Of a DNA stretch of 9,561 nucleotides, positions 1-5,713 are shown piece after piece. The stretch's first letter is position 1; the number at the start of each line of letters is the position of its first letter. The notes beneath the pieces were generated by a model. It made no database searches and was not told where the DNA came from. It saw nothing but the letters and a program-made list of their open reading frames with translations. This DNA comes from an uncultured Ruminococcus sp. GTDB lineage: Bacteria; Bacillota; Clostridia; Oscillospirales; Ruminococcaceae. Position numbers and translations under genes: made by a program. The stretch spans positions 1-9,561 of the forward strand of contig CAMWWG010000025.1 of assembly GCA_947177935.1 (NCBI GenBank), written 5' to 3'.

Positions 1-131
1 CTGTTGGATCTGTAACAGGTTCTACAGATGTCTCAGCCGGCTTTGTGATAATTATCGGTTCTGATGTTTCTGTAGATTCTGTAGGCTCTTCTGTTGGATC
101 TGTGATAAGTTCTGTAGATGTTTCAGCCGGA
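1..131 (-). repeat. 90-bp (30-residue) tandem repeat in the stalk
   Basis: CTGTTGGATCTGT occurs at 1-13 and again at 91-103, and the similarity continues for about 40 bases after each. In the protein this gives PAETSTELITDPT at residues 188-200 and PAETSVEPVTDPT at 218-230, an exact 30-residue period. The second copy is cut by the window edge, so further copies may follow outside. Confidence 0.7.
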
Positions 132-691
132 CGGCTGTCTTTCCTTTTTACCGGCTGTGCCTTATGTTTGAAAGTCGGAACGGATTTGACAAAAATTCTG
201 GTTGTCTCCTCGGCTTGTGCCGGTTTTGCAATTTCCAGATTCTCTGTCATTTCTTCCGTTACTTCTTCGGATTCTGATTCTATTTCTATTTCTTCTATCA
301 CTTCGGAAACCAGTTCTTCTTCAATTGCCGGATTTTCTGCAATTTCTTCTGTGTTTTCAGCATTCTCTACAGGACTTGTTTCCGGAACTTCCTGAATTTC
401 CGGAATTTTCTGAAATTCCTCCGCAGAAATTTCCTGCACCGGGGCAGTGGCAAGTTTCCTGTTGTGCTGTCTGATCGCATTGTTCTTTGTGCCTGTAGGG
501 GTCGTTTTGATAGAAGTTTTAGTAGCGGCAGTTTTCTCGTTTTTTTCTGCGCTGGTCGGCTTGGAAGTTTCCGGTGTGTTTGCCGCACTGTCATCTAATC
601 TAACAGCTGCCGCATCCGTGATTACATATTTACCGCCTAAAACGGAAGCAAGAAGACCTATGGTAACTGCTGCAACTTTTGCCTTTCTCAT
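1..691 (-). CDS. Exported acidic stalk protein, N-terminal part (3' end outside window)
   Basis: This minus-strand reading frame is open for 230 codons from an ATG at 691-689 and runs off the left edge. A GAAAGG ribosome site (706-701) lies 9 nt upstream of the start. The protein begins MRKAKVAAVTIGLL, with a basic start and a hydrophobic stretch to about residue 24, ending in DAAAV. This suggests a signal peptide cleaved near residue 29, or a membrane anchor. Residues 30-85 are rich in Ser, Thr, Lys and Ala. Residues 86-165 are strongly acidic (runs such as EEELVSEVIEEIEIESESEE), and 185-230 are Pro/Thr/Glu-rich with a 30-residue repeat. This composition is typical of an extended stalk or linker in a surface protein whose functional domain would lie further downstream. 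I do not recognise the family. The gene is divergent from everything on its right and has its own promoter at 844-872. Frame and absence of stops were checked codon by codon. Confidence 0.8.
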   Translation of the reverse strand, partial: MRKAKVAAVTIGLLASVLGGKYVITDAAAVRLDDSAANTPETSKPTSAEKNEKTAATKTSIKTTPTGTKNNAIRQHNRKLATAPVQEISAEEFQKIPEIQEVPETSPVENAENTEEIAENPAIEEELVSEVIEEIEIESESEEVTEEMTENLEIAKPAQAEETTRIFVKSVPTFKHKAQPVKRKDSRPAETSTELITDPTEEPTESTETSEPIIITKPAETSVEPVTDPT

Positions 692-741
692 CGACTCAAT
701 CCTTTCTGTCAAAAAATAAAATAAAACAAATCAAAGCAAAA

Positions 742-773
742 TTTTAAAATTTAAAAAAATAAAAATTTTAAAA
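742..773. repeat. AT-only inverted repeat in the stalk-gene leader
   Basis: TTTTAAAATTT (742-752) and AAATTTTAAAA (763-773) are perfect 11-bp complements separated by 10 bases. It lies in the inferred leader of the minus-strand stalk gene, 50-80 nt before its start. It contains no G or C, so it would form a weak hairpin and may simply reflect AT bias. Confidence 0.4.
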
Positions 774-843
774 GTCCAGAATCACAGTTCCTGATGCATA
801 CCGTGACCTGTGTTTTTTGTCCCTCTTCCCGGGAGTCAATCCT

Positions 844-872
844 ATCATAGCATATTTTTCCCGGATTGGCAA
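844..872 (-). promoter_or_regulatory. Sigma-A promoter, extended -10, for the stalk gene
   Basis: Read on the minus strand, -35 TTGCCA (872-867) and -10 TATGAT (849-844) are separated by 17 bases. TGC precedes the -10, giving an extended -10 (TGnTATGAT). The inferred start near 837 would leave a leader of about 145 nt before the ATG at 691. No better promoter lies closer to the gene. Confidence 0.65.
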
Positions 873-909
873 GCATTTCAGAAAGATTTCTATAAAACTA
901 CCAAGATTC

Positions 910-948
910 ATGTGCAGAATCGCCATAGATCATGGTGAAATTGCACAT
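910..948. repeat. Two-stem hairpin with TGTGCA arms
   Basis: ATGTGCA (910-916) pairs with TGCACAT (942-948). Nested inside, CGCCAT (921-926) pairs with ATGGTG (932-937, one G-U) around the loop AGATC, with a symmetric 4+4 internal loop between the stems. ATGTGCAT occurs once more at 983-990. No T-run follows on either strand, so it is not an obvious terminator. It lies upstream of the stalk-gene promoter and could be an operator or an RNA element. Confidence 0.4.
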
Positions 949-1205
949 ATAATTATGAATGAAATTTGAATTGATTTTTAAAATGTGCATATTTTTGCCC
1001 TCTTTTTTTACAAATCAATGACAGCTACAACAAATCTGTTACCAATTACCGGCAATTTATATCAGAATGCTTTTAAAATATCAGATAATTTGTATAACGG
1101 TTTGTCGAATCCTGTCGAATTTTTTCTTGTGAATTTTTACGAACCCAGCGTTGAAAAGTAAAATTTTTGTAGAATTTTATAGATTTCCCCGGATTTTAAA
1201 ATTTC

Positions 1206-1234
1206 TTGACAAGGGAATTATCTTGTGTTATAAT
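1206..1234 (+). promoter_or_regulatory. Consensus sigma-A promoter of the structured RNA
   Basis: TTGACA (1206-1211) and TATAAT (1229-1234) both match the consensus exactly, with an optimal 17-base spacer. The preceding 50 bases are AT-rich and UP-element-like. This is the strongest-looking promoter in the window, yet no protein gene with a ribosome site follows for more than 500 bases, which is what one expects for an abundant RNA. Inferred transcription start is near 1241. Confidence 0.88.
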
Positions 1235-1240
1235 AGATAT

Positions 1241-1715
1241 TGAAGTCTTTTGTCGGTCTGTGCGTCGGTATCACACAAGGCTGCGCTCCGGTTTTACCGG
1301 GTGTGTATGGCAAGCTGACGAAGATTTCTCACCGCATTGAGTAAACGACTTTTGTTTTTAGGTTTAGAAACAAAAGAAGTTCTGAATGACAATGCTTGGT
1401 TAAAGAAAAGCTCCGCCTGCGGGCAAGCGGTTCTTACGGTTCGACTCCGTTATTCTATCTGTCAGTACGATCATACTGAAACAAGAGAATATTTTTCTGC
1501 AAAGCAAAATTCTGATCTTGTGCTGTATTGTCTCCAGATCATCCCCGGATGATTTTCGGCGACATGCAGGACAGCAATCCTCTGACCCTGCCGGAAGCCG
1601 GATACCGGTCTTTCAAGACAATACTCAGGATATAGAATATTTTTTATGTCTCCGGTGTTGTTCTGGATTTCCTCAAAGCATCTGCCGTCATCGGATTGTG
1701 TGGGTCAGATTTTTT
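1241..1715 (+). ncRNA. Candidate large structured RNA, about 475 nt, family not recognised
   Basis: The segment starts right after a perfect promoter and ends at TTTTTT (1710-1715). It has no protein frame with a ribosome site, but many complementary pairs that nest. In order: CGTCGG 1263-1268 with CTGACG 1315-1320; CACAC 1272-1276 with GTGTG 1301-1305, enclosing CCGG/CCGG; CTTTTGTTT 1349-1357 with AAACAAAAG 1368-1376; CCGC/GCGG extended by AAGAA/TTCTT (1403-1435); ACGG/CCGT 1436-1450 around the loop TTCGACT. Then comes a large domain closed by ATTCTAT 1452-1458 with ATAGAAT 1632-1638. It encloses TCAGTA/TACTGA 1462-1479 and TATTGTCT 1526-1533 with AGACAATA 1616-1623, and the latter holds ATCATC/GATGAT 1538-1553, GCAGG/CCTGC 1566-1591 and CCGG/CCGG 1598-1608. 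A last stem is TCCGGTG 1651-1657 with CATCGGA 1689-1695. TCTGACCC 1581-1588 can also pair with GGGTCAGA 1702-1709, a pseudoknot or alternative terminator stem. It lacks RNase P, tmRNA, SRP and T-box signatures. Ornate RNAs of Firmicutes such as ROOL are the natural comparison, but I could not match it to one. Confidence 0.68.
1702..1715 (+). terminator. Possible 3' end of the structured RNA
   Basis: GGGTCAGA (1702-1709) is followed directly by six T. Its perfect 8-bp partner TCTGACCC lies 113 nt upstream at 1581-1588, and the TCCGGTG/CATCGGA stem (1651-1695) sits just before it. Either could support intrinsic termination. The arrangement is not a textbook short hairpin, so readthrough into the slipin gene is possible. 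Confidence 0.4.
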
Positions 1716-1728
1716 GCATTTAAAAAAA

Positions 1729-1734
1729 TATAAT
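1729..1734 (+). promoter_or_regulatory. Possible -10 box of the slipin gene
   Basis: TATAAT stands at 1729-1734, placing a start near 1741, before the ribosome site at 1755-1760. No good -35 is found 16-18 bases upstream (CAGATT at 1706-1711), and the stretch is AT-rich, so the match may be chance. The alternative is that the slipin gene is transcribed by readthrough from 1206. Confidence 0.3.
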
Positions 1735-1766
1735 TTTTATGAATTTTATAGACTGGAGGGATTTTT

Positions 1767-2876
1767 TTGCATCTTATCATTACAGAATCCGAAAGAGGCT
1801 TTTTGTTTAAAAAGGGAAAATTTGTTAGAATGCTCGAAGCCGGAAAGTATTTCTTCAATCTTAACAGACAGATCCGGACTGCAAAGCTTTCTGAACCGCT
1901 GACCGGACAATTCGACCAGGCAATGCTGGATTGCTTTTTGCAGGATGAAAATTTCAAAAAGCAGACGATTTCCCAGGACGTGCCGGACGATCATGCGGCA
2001 ATCCACAGAATTGACGGACATTTCAAAGAAATCCTTAAAGCCGGGAATTATCTCTACTGGAATGTGACGCAAAAACACAGCTTTGAATTGTTCAACATCC
2101 GCAATGCCGGCATCCCGGAGGATTTGCAGTTATGTGAAAAATTCTACAAAGCCGGGTGCATGACCCGTCTGGAAGTGTCGGAGAATCAGACGGCATTGCT
2201 GTTCGAGAATGAGACATTCCGGAGTTCCCTCACACCGGGGATTTATTATTTCTGGAATCAGGACGGCATCCGGCGCAAAATCCGGTTCATGGAACACAAA
2301 AAGAGATTATTAAGCCTGAACGGACAGGAAATTTTAACAAAAGACAAAGTCGGTATCCGGCTGAATTTCGTATGTAGTTTTCAGGTGACGGACTGCGTGA
2401 GCGCTTGTCTGGAGATTGATAACCTTGATGAACAGTTCCGAACGGCGGTGCAGCTGACAGTCCGGGAATTCATTGCCGGGTACACGTTGGATGAATTAGT
2501 GACACAACGGGATGAAATCGGCGAAAAATTAGCAGAAATTCTGCGTCCGAAAGCTGAAAAATTATACATCCGGATTTTCGACACCGGGATGAAAGATATT
2601 ATCCTGCCGGGAGAAATCCAGAATATTATGAATTCTGTGCTGTTAGCCGAGAAGAAAGCGCAGGCGAATGTGATTGCACGCCGGGAGGAAGTCGCCTCAA
2701 CAAGATCGCTCCTGAACACGGCAAAATTAATGGATGAGAACAAGACATTATACAAACTCAAAGAACTGGAGTATCTGGAAAAAATCTGTGAAAACGTGGG
2801 GAATATCTCCGTTTCCGGCGGTGATCTGCTGGAACATCTCCGGGCGATTATCGGGACAGACCGGAATCAGAAATAA
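1767..2876 (+). CDS. SPFH/band-7 (slipin-like) protein, cytoplasmic type
   Basis: A 369-residue protein of the SPFH (stomatin/prohibitin/flotillin) superfamily. Such proteins oligomerise and scaffold membranes or proteases, but the substrate of this branch is unknown. The start is TTG at 1767, chosen because GGAGGG (1755-1760) lies 6 nt upstream; the first in-frame ATG is codon 22 and lacks such a site. The SPFH core is at about residues 180-300, with the typical ILTKDKVGIRLNF segment followed by a VTD turn. After it comes an Ala/Glu/Lys/Arg-rich helical tail (about 293-342, AEKKAQANVIARREEV) ending in a Gly-rich VGNISVSGG segment. Instead of the N-terminal membrane helix of classical slipins, the first 170 residues hold three related short modules ending in G-x-Y-x-(F/Y): 10-33, 76-101 and 139-166. 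No hydrophobic segment is long enough to cross the membrane. The gene follows the RNA candidate and ends at its own terminator. Confidence 0.85.
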   Translation: MHLIITESERGFLFKKGKFVRMLEAGKYFFNLNRQIRTAKLSEPLTGQFDQAMLDCFLQDENFKKQTISQDVPDDHAAIHRIDGHFKEILKAGNYLYWNVTQKHSFELFNIRNAGIPEDLQLCEKFYKAGCMTRLEVSENQTALLFENETFRSSLTPGIYYFWNQDGIRRKIRFMEHKKRLLSLNGQEILTKDKVGIRLNFVCSFQVTDCVSACLEIDNLDEQFRTAVQLTVREFIAGYTLDELVTQRDEIGEKLAEILRPKAEKLYIRIFDTGMKDIILPGEIQNIMNSVLLAEKKAQANVIARREEVASTRSLLNTAKLMDENKTLYKLKELEYLEKICENVGNISVSGGDLLEHLRAIIGTDRNQK

Positions 2877-2883
2877 AAACAGG

Positions 2884-2909
2884 AAAAAGTGCAGAATTCT
2901 GCACTTTTT
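2884..2909 (+). terminator. Rho-independent terminator of the slipin gene
   Basis: AGTGCAG and CTGCACT pair around AATT, flanked by A5 on the left and T5 on the right. The hairpin starts 7 bases after the stop codon. The symmetry lets it work on either strand, but only the plus-strand gene ends here. Confidence 0.88.
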
Positions 2910-2912
2910 GTT

Positions 2913-2927
2913 TGTTCTGACAGAACA
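2913..2927. promoter_or_regulatory. 15-bp palindrome, possible operator
   Basis: TGTTCTG (2913-2919), a central A, then CAGAACA (2921-2927): a perfect inverted repeat just after the slipin terminator and 65 bases upstream of the -35 of the dockerin operon. The half-sites have the opposite orientation to the Gram-positive LexA box (GAAC...GTTC). It could be a regulator site for the operon or chance; no regulator is encoded nearby. Confidence 0.3.
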
Positions 2928-2991
2928 TGGATTATGATTTTAGATACAATTCACAAAAACACGCTTTTCTGGGATTTTTTTCTGAATCTGG

Positions 2992-3020
2992 TTGACATTC
3001 CCCTGAAAATGTGATATACT
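2992..3020 (+). promoter_or_regulatory. Sigma-A promoter of the three-gene dockerin operon
   Basis: A perfect TTGACA (2992-2997) and TATACT (3015-3020) are separated by 17 bases. The inferred start is near 3027, about 50 nt before the first ATG. The three genes that follow are 17 bases apart and share one terminator, so this promoter most likely serves all three. Confidence 0.85.
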
Positions 3021-3076
3021 GATATTATAGATAGTACGTGTTTTATTTGTTTACTTTGTAAAGAAAGGATGATATT

Positions 3077-3916
3077 ATGAAAAAGCTGAAAAAAAGAAAA
3101 CTGGCACTTGCCACTGCAATTGCAACACTGACAGCCAGTCTCTCCATCTTTTCGAGTGTGCCGACTTCTGCTAGATTTTATTTAGATCAGTTGGTTGTCA
3201 TTTCTAATCTTGAAAGTAGCAATTTATTGGTGACCACCCCTCAAGATATTGACATGAACCAAATGACAGACAGTTCTTATTCTATAGAGCATGATGTACG
3301 TTTTTGTTTTTACATTATGTATGCAGCAGATCCAATGTTTTCATCTGTTGTAGAACGGGCAAAACCAGGCGATATTATTCAATATTTTGGTGATGGTAAT
3401 TTTGGCACTACAGATATGGCAGGAATCAATATCATGGGTTATGATTCTGATGGTGCTGTGGAAATTGTCGGATCTGTCTTTGATACACCAATCGGAAATT
3501 TTGATGCTGTTACAATTGGCGATGAGACGCTCATGCAGATGACTGATGGCGATGGCGCAAAGTATGTGTTTGAAAGTGAAGTCACCTGTGACGATGTGGA
3601 ACAGTTTATCTGGCGGAAATCTACGGATGAATACCGCAAAGAAGAACATGCAATCTGGGTACTCCCGAACGAAGACGGCGACGTGAATTCCGACAATGAA
3701 GTAAACAGCGCCGATGCGGCTGTGATCCTGGAAGATATTGCAATGAGTGCAGTCGGTGATACCGGCAAAATGAACGCATCTGAGAACCTGGCGGCGGATG
3801 TAAACGGCGACGGCATCATTGATGCACAGGATGCGGCGGTAGTCCTGAGCTATACTTCCGAAGTGGGTTCTGGCATGTTGGAGGGTGTCACCCTGAAAGC
3901 CTATGCTGCCCAGTAA
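3077..3916 (+). CDS. Secreted dockerin protein, tandem paralogue 1
   Basis: This 279-residue exported protein has a lysine-rich start (MKKLKKRK), a hydrophobic core and a likely cleavage site after PTSA (residue 32). The start is supported by AGAAAGGA at 3062-3069. Residues 33-195 form a domain I do not recognise; it contains GDIIQYFGD at 98-106 and an EIVGSVFDTPIGNFDAVTIGD block at about 129-149, suggesting a small beta-rich fold. Residues 198-264 are a type I dockerin with two EF-hand-like calcium loops, DVNSDNEVNSAD (202-213) and DVNGDGIIDAQD (241-252). Dockerins bind cohesin modules of scaffoldins, so the protein should join a cellulosome-like complex or a cohesin-bearing cell surface. 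After the dockerin comes a tail, MLEGVTLKAYAAQ, identical in all three paralogues. The first domain has no visible glycosidase motif, so a binding or structural role is as likely as catalysis. Confidence 0.86.
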   Translation: MKKLKKRKLALATAIATLTASLSIFSSVPTSARFYLDQLVVISNLESSNLLVTTPQDIDMNQMTDSSYSIEHDVRFCFYIMYAADPMFSSVVERAKPGDIIQYFGDGNFGTTDMAGINIMGYDSDGAVEIVGSVFDTPIGNFDAVTIGDETLMQMTDGDGAKYVFESEVTCDDVEQFIWRKSTDEYRKEEHAIWVLPNEDGDVNSDNEVNSADAAVILEDIAMSAVGDTGKMNASENLAADVNGDGIIDAQDAAVVLSYTSEVGSGMLEGVTLKAYAAQ

Positions 3917-3933
3917 ATTAGGAGGCTGATTTT

Positions 3934-4740
3934 ATGAGAAAAAAATTGACTCTTGCCACGTCGGTTGCAATACTAAGTACTTGTTTTTCTGTGTTTTCCA
4001 ATATCCTGGCTTTTGCTGAATGGCAGGGAGATGAATTTGTTGTCATTGAGACCGATCCAGTGAATGCATGCATATTAGTAGCTACACCGGAATATCCTTT
4101 TGCGGGAGACGATATGACTTGTAGATTTCACACAATGGGTATTCAAACGCCGGAATTTGCACAGATTGCTGAACAGTTAAAATATGGTGATGTAATCCGA
4201 CACTCTGATCAAAGCCTTTTACGTGTTGATCCTATAGTAGGAATTAGCAATATAGCTTATGATTCTGATGATGGCATAGTGGAGATTGTTGGCTCTGTCC
4301 TTGATACGCCAATCGGGGATTTTGATGCTGTTACAATTGGTGATGAGATGCTCATGCGGATAACCAGCAGAGACGGCACAAAGTATGTGATTGAAAGTGA
4401 AGTCACCTACAACGATGTGAATGAATTTATATGGCGGGAAGACTCCGAGGAGTACTATAAAGAATCCGGTCATCCGATTTGGATACTCCCGAACGAGGAC
4501 GGCGACGTGAATTCGGATGATAAAGTAGACAGTGCGGATGCGGCTGTGATCCTGGAAGAAATTGCGCTGAATGCGGTCGGTGATACTGGCAGAATGAATG
4601 CCTCTGAGAATCTGTCTGCGGATGTGAACGGCGACGGTGCGATCAATGCGGCAGATGCGGCAATCGTCTTGAGCTATGCTTCCGAAGTAGGTTCTGGCAT
4701 GTTAGAGGGTGTCACCCTGAAAGCCTATGCTGCCCAGTAA
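3934..4740 (+). CDS. Secreted dockerin protein, tandem paralogue 2
   Basis: A 268-residue second copy, starting 17 nt after the first gene. GGAGG (3921-3925) lies 8 nt before the ATG. The signal peptide probably ends after LAFA (residue 28), and the mature protein begins EWQGDEFVVI. The variable domain (29-185) keeps the KYGDVIR motif (83-89) and the IVGSVLDTPIGDFDAVTIGDE block, but differs strongly from copy 1 in residues 30-110. The dockerin spans about 187-252, with loops DVNSDDKVDSAD (191-202) and DVNGDGAINAAD (230-241), followed by the shared C-terminal tail. It is translated from the same inferred transcript as its neighbours. Function beyond cohesin binding is unknown. Confidence 0.86.
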   Translation: MRKKLTLATSVAILSTCFSVFSNILAFAEWQGDEFVVIETDPVNACILVATPEYPFAGDDMTCRFHTMGIQTPEFAQIAEQLKYGDVIRHSDQSLLRVDPIVGISNIAYDSDDGIVEIVGSVLDTPIGDFDAVTIGDEMLMRITSRDGTKYVIESEVTYNDVNEFIWREDSEEYYKESGHPIWILPNEDGDVNSDDKVDSADAAVILEEIALNAVGDTGRMNASENLSADVNGDGAINAADAAIVLSYASEVGSGMLEGVTLKAYAAQ

Positions 4741-4757
4741 ATTAGGGGGATGATCTC

Positions 4758-5600
4758 ATGAAAAAGAGAAAACTGGCAATTGCGACTGCGATTGTAATCT
4801 TGATAGCTAGTCTTTCCGTATTTTCCGGTGTGCCGGCTTCTGCGGAGTGGAATAATGATGAATTATTTGTGATTTCCACTGATTTTTCAAATGGGCGTGC
4901 GTTGGTGGCTTATCCTCAGAAGTTATTTGAGCCGGAGGGAAACAGCGACTATTTGAGGGATGAATTGAAATTTCATTTCTATGAAATGGATATGCCCGCC
5001 ACAAAACAGTGGAAATATGGTGATATTCTCCGTTATTCTGATGAAGTCGGGGTTTATTATACAGAAGTATGTGGTGTTAATATTTTAGAGCTTCTTAATG
5101 CTGATACTTTACAGGCAGATGATGCGTCAAGAAATGCAGTTGAGGTTGTCGGATCTGTCTTTGATACGCCGTCTGAACATTTCGGGTTTGTCACGATTGA
5201 TGACCAGACTTTCTTGCAGATTACTGACAGAGACGGCACGAAGTATGTATTTGAAGATGGAATTTCTTATACTGATTTAGAAGAATTTGCGCTACAAAAT
5301 TCCAACGAGGAATACTACAAAGAAAATGGTCATCTGATTTGGGTGCTCCCGAATGAAGACGGCGACGTGAATTCGGATGATAAAGTAGACAGTGCCGATG
5401 CGGCTGTGATTCTGGAAGAAATTGCGCTGAGTGCAGTCGGTGACACAGGCAGGATGAATGCGTCTGAGAATCTGGCGGCGGATGTAAACGGCGACGGCAT
5501 CATTGATGCACAGGATGCGGCAGTTGTCCTGAGTTATACTTCCGAAGCAGGTTCTGGCATGTTGGAGGGTGTCACTCTGAAAGCCTATGCTGCCCAGTAA
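4758..5600 (+). CDS. Secreted dockerin protein, tandem paralogue 3
   Basis: A 280-residue third copy, 17 nt after the second. Its ribosome site is GGGGG (4745-4749), a variant of the GGAGG seen before copy 2. The signal peptide (MKKRKLAIATAI...) probably ends after VPASA (residue 29), giving a mature EWNNDELFVIS. The variable domain keeps KYGDILRYSD (86-95) and VVGSVFDTP (130-138). It differs from the others by an insert around 96-125 and by losing the DAVTIGD form (here GFVTIDD). The dockerin spans about 199-265, with loops DVNSDDKVDSAD (203-214) and DVNGDGIIDAQD (242-253), the second identical to copy 1. The gene ends with the shared tail, and a strong terminator follows within 15 bases, closing the operon. 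Confidence 0.86.
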   Translation: MKKRKLAIATAIVILIASLSVFSGVPASAEWNNDELFVISTDFSNGRALVAYPQKLFEPEGNSDYLRDELKFHFYEMDMPATKQWKYGDILRYSDEVGVYYTEVCGVNILELLNADTLQADDASRNAVEVVGSVFDTPSEHFGFVTIDDQTFLQITDRDGTKYVFEDGISYTDLEEFALQNSNEEYYKENGHLIWVLPNEDGDVNSDDKVDSADAAVILEEIALSAVGDTGRMNASENLAADVNGDGIIDAQDAAVVLSYTSEAGSGMLEGVTLKAYAAQ

Positions 5601-5614
5601 ATGATAACAATTGT

Positions 5615-5647
5615 AAAAGCACACAGTCTCTGGACTGTGTGCTTTTT
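5615..5647 (+). terminator. Rho-independent terminator of the dockerin operon
   Basis: AAAAGCACACAGTC (5615-5628) and GACTGTGTGCTTTT (5633-5646) form a perfect 14-bp stem with a 4-base loop and end in TTTTT. It begins 14 bases after the third dockerin gene, separating the operon from the GH26 gene. Confidence 0.92.
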
Positions 5648-5713
5648 GTGAATCTGCATAAGAACTGTACGCTAATTTTGTTCAGAATGCACATGGAAGT
5701 CCGCCGCAAAATA

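Larger units (their letters stand above)
692..1205. other. Intergenic region between the divergent stalk gene and the RNA candidate; no gene seen
   Basis: This stretch is AT-rich and holds no reading frame with a ribosome site. It contains the minus-strand promoter of the stalk gene (844-872), an AT-only inverted repeat (742-752 and 763-773) in that gene's leader, and a TGTGCA-type hairpin at 910-948. There is also a direct repeat TGTCGAAT (1103-1110 and 1113-1120). A very AT-rich block at about 1150-1204, just upstream of the promoter at 1206, could act as an UP element. Confidence 0.6.

Noticed and set aside
45..719. Plus-strand open frames rich in Ser, Val and Phe at the left end
   Set aside because: They are antisense shadows of the acidic stalk gene, whose minus-strand frame has a ribosome site, an export signal and a promoter.
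1403..1460. Possible tRNA or tmRNA because of GGTTCGACTCC
   Set aside because: No cloverleaf, no matching acceptor strand, no CCA end and no tag-peptide frame; only the T-loop-like hairpin matches.
1337..1733. Two short plus-strand open frames within the RNA candidate
   Set aside because: Neither has a ribosome site or a recognisable protein; both overlap the paired segments of the structured RNA.
3905..5600. Resemblance of the AYAAQ protein end to a tmRNA degradation tag
   Set aside because: The tail is encoded in all three genes and does not match the tag sequence; the likeness is limited to a few small residues.
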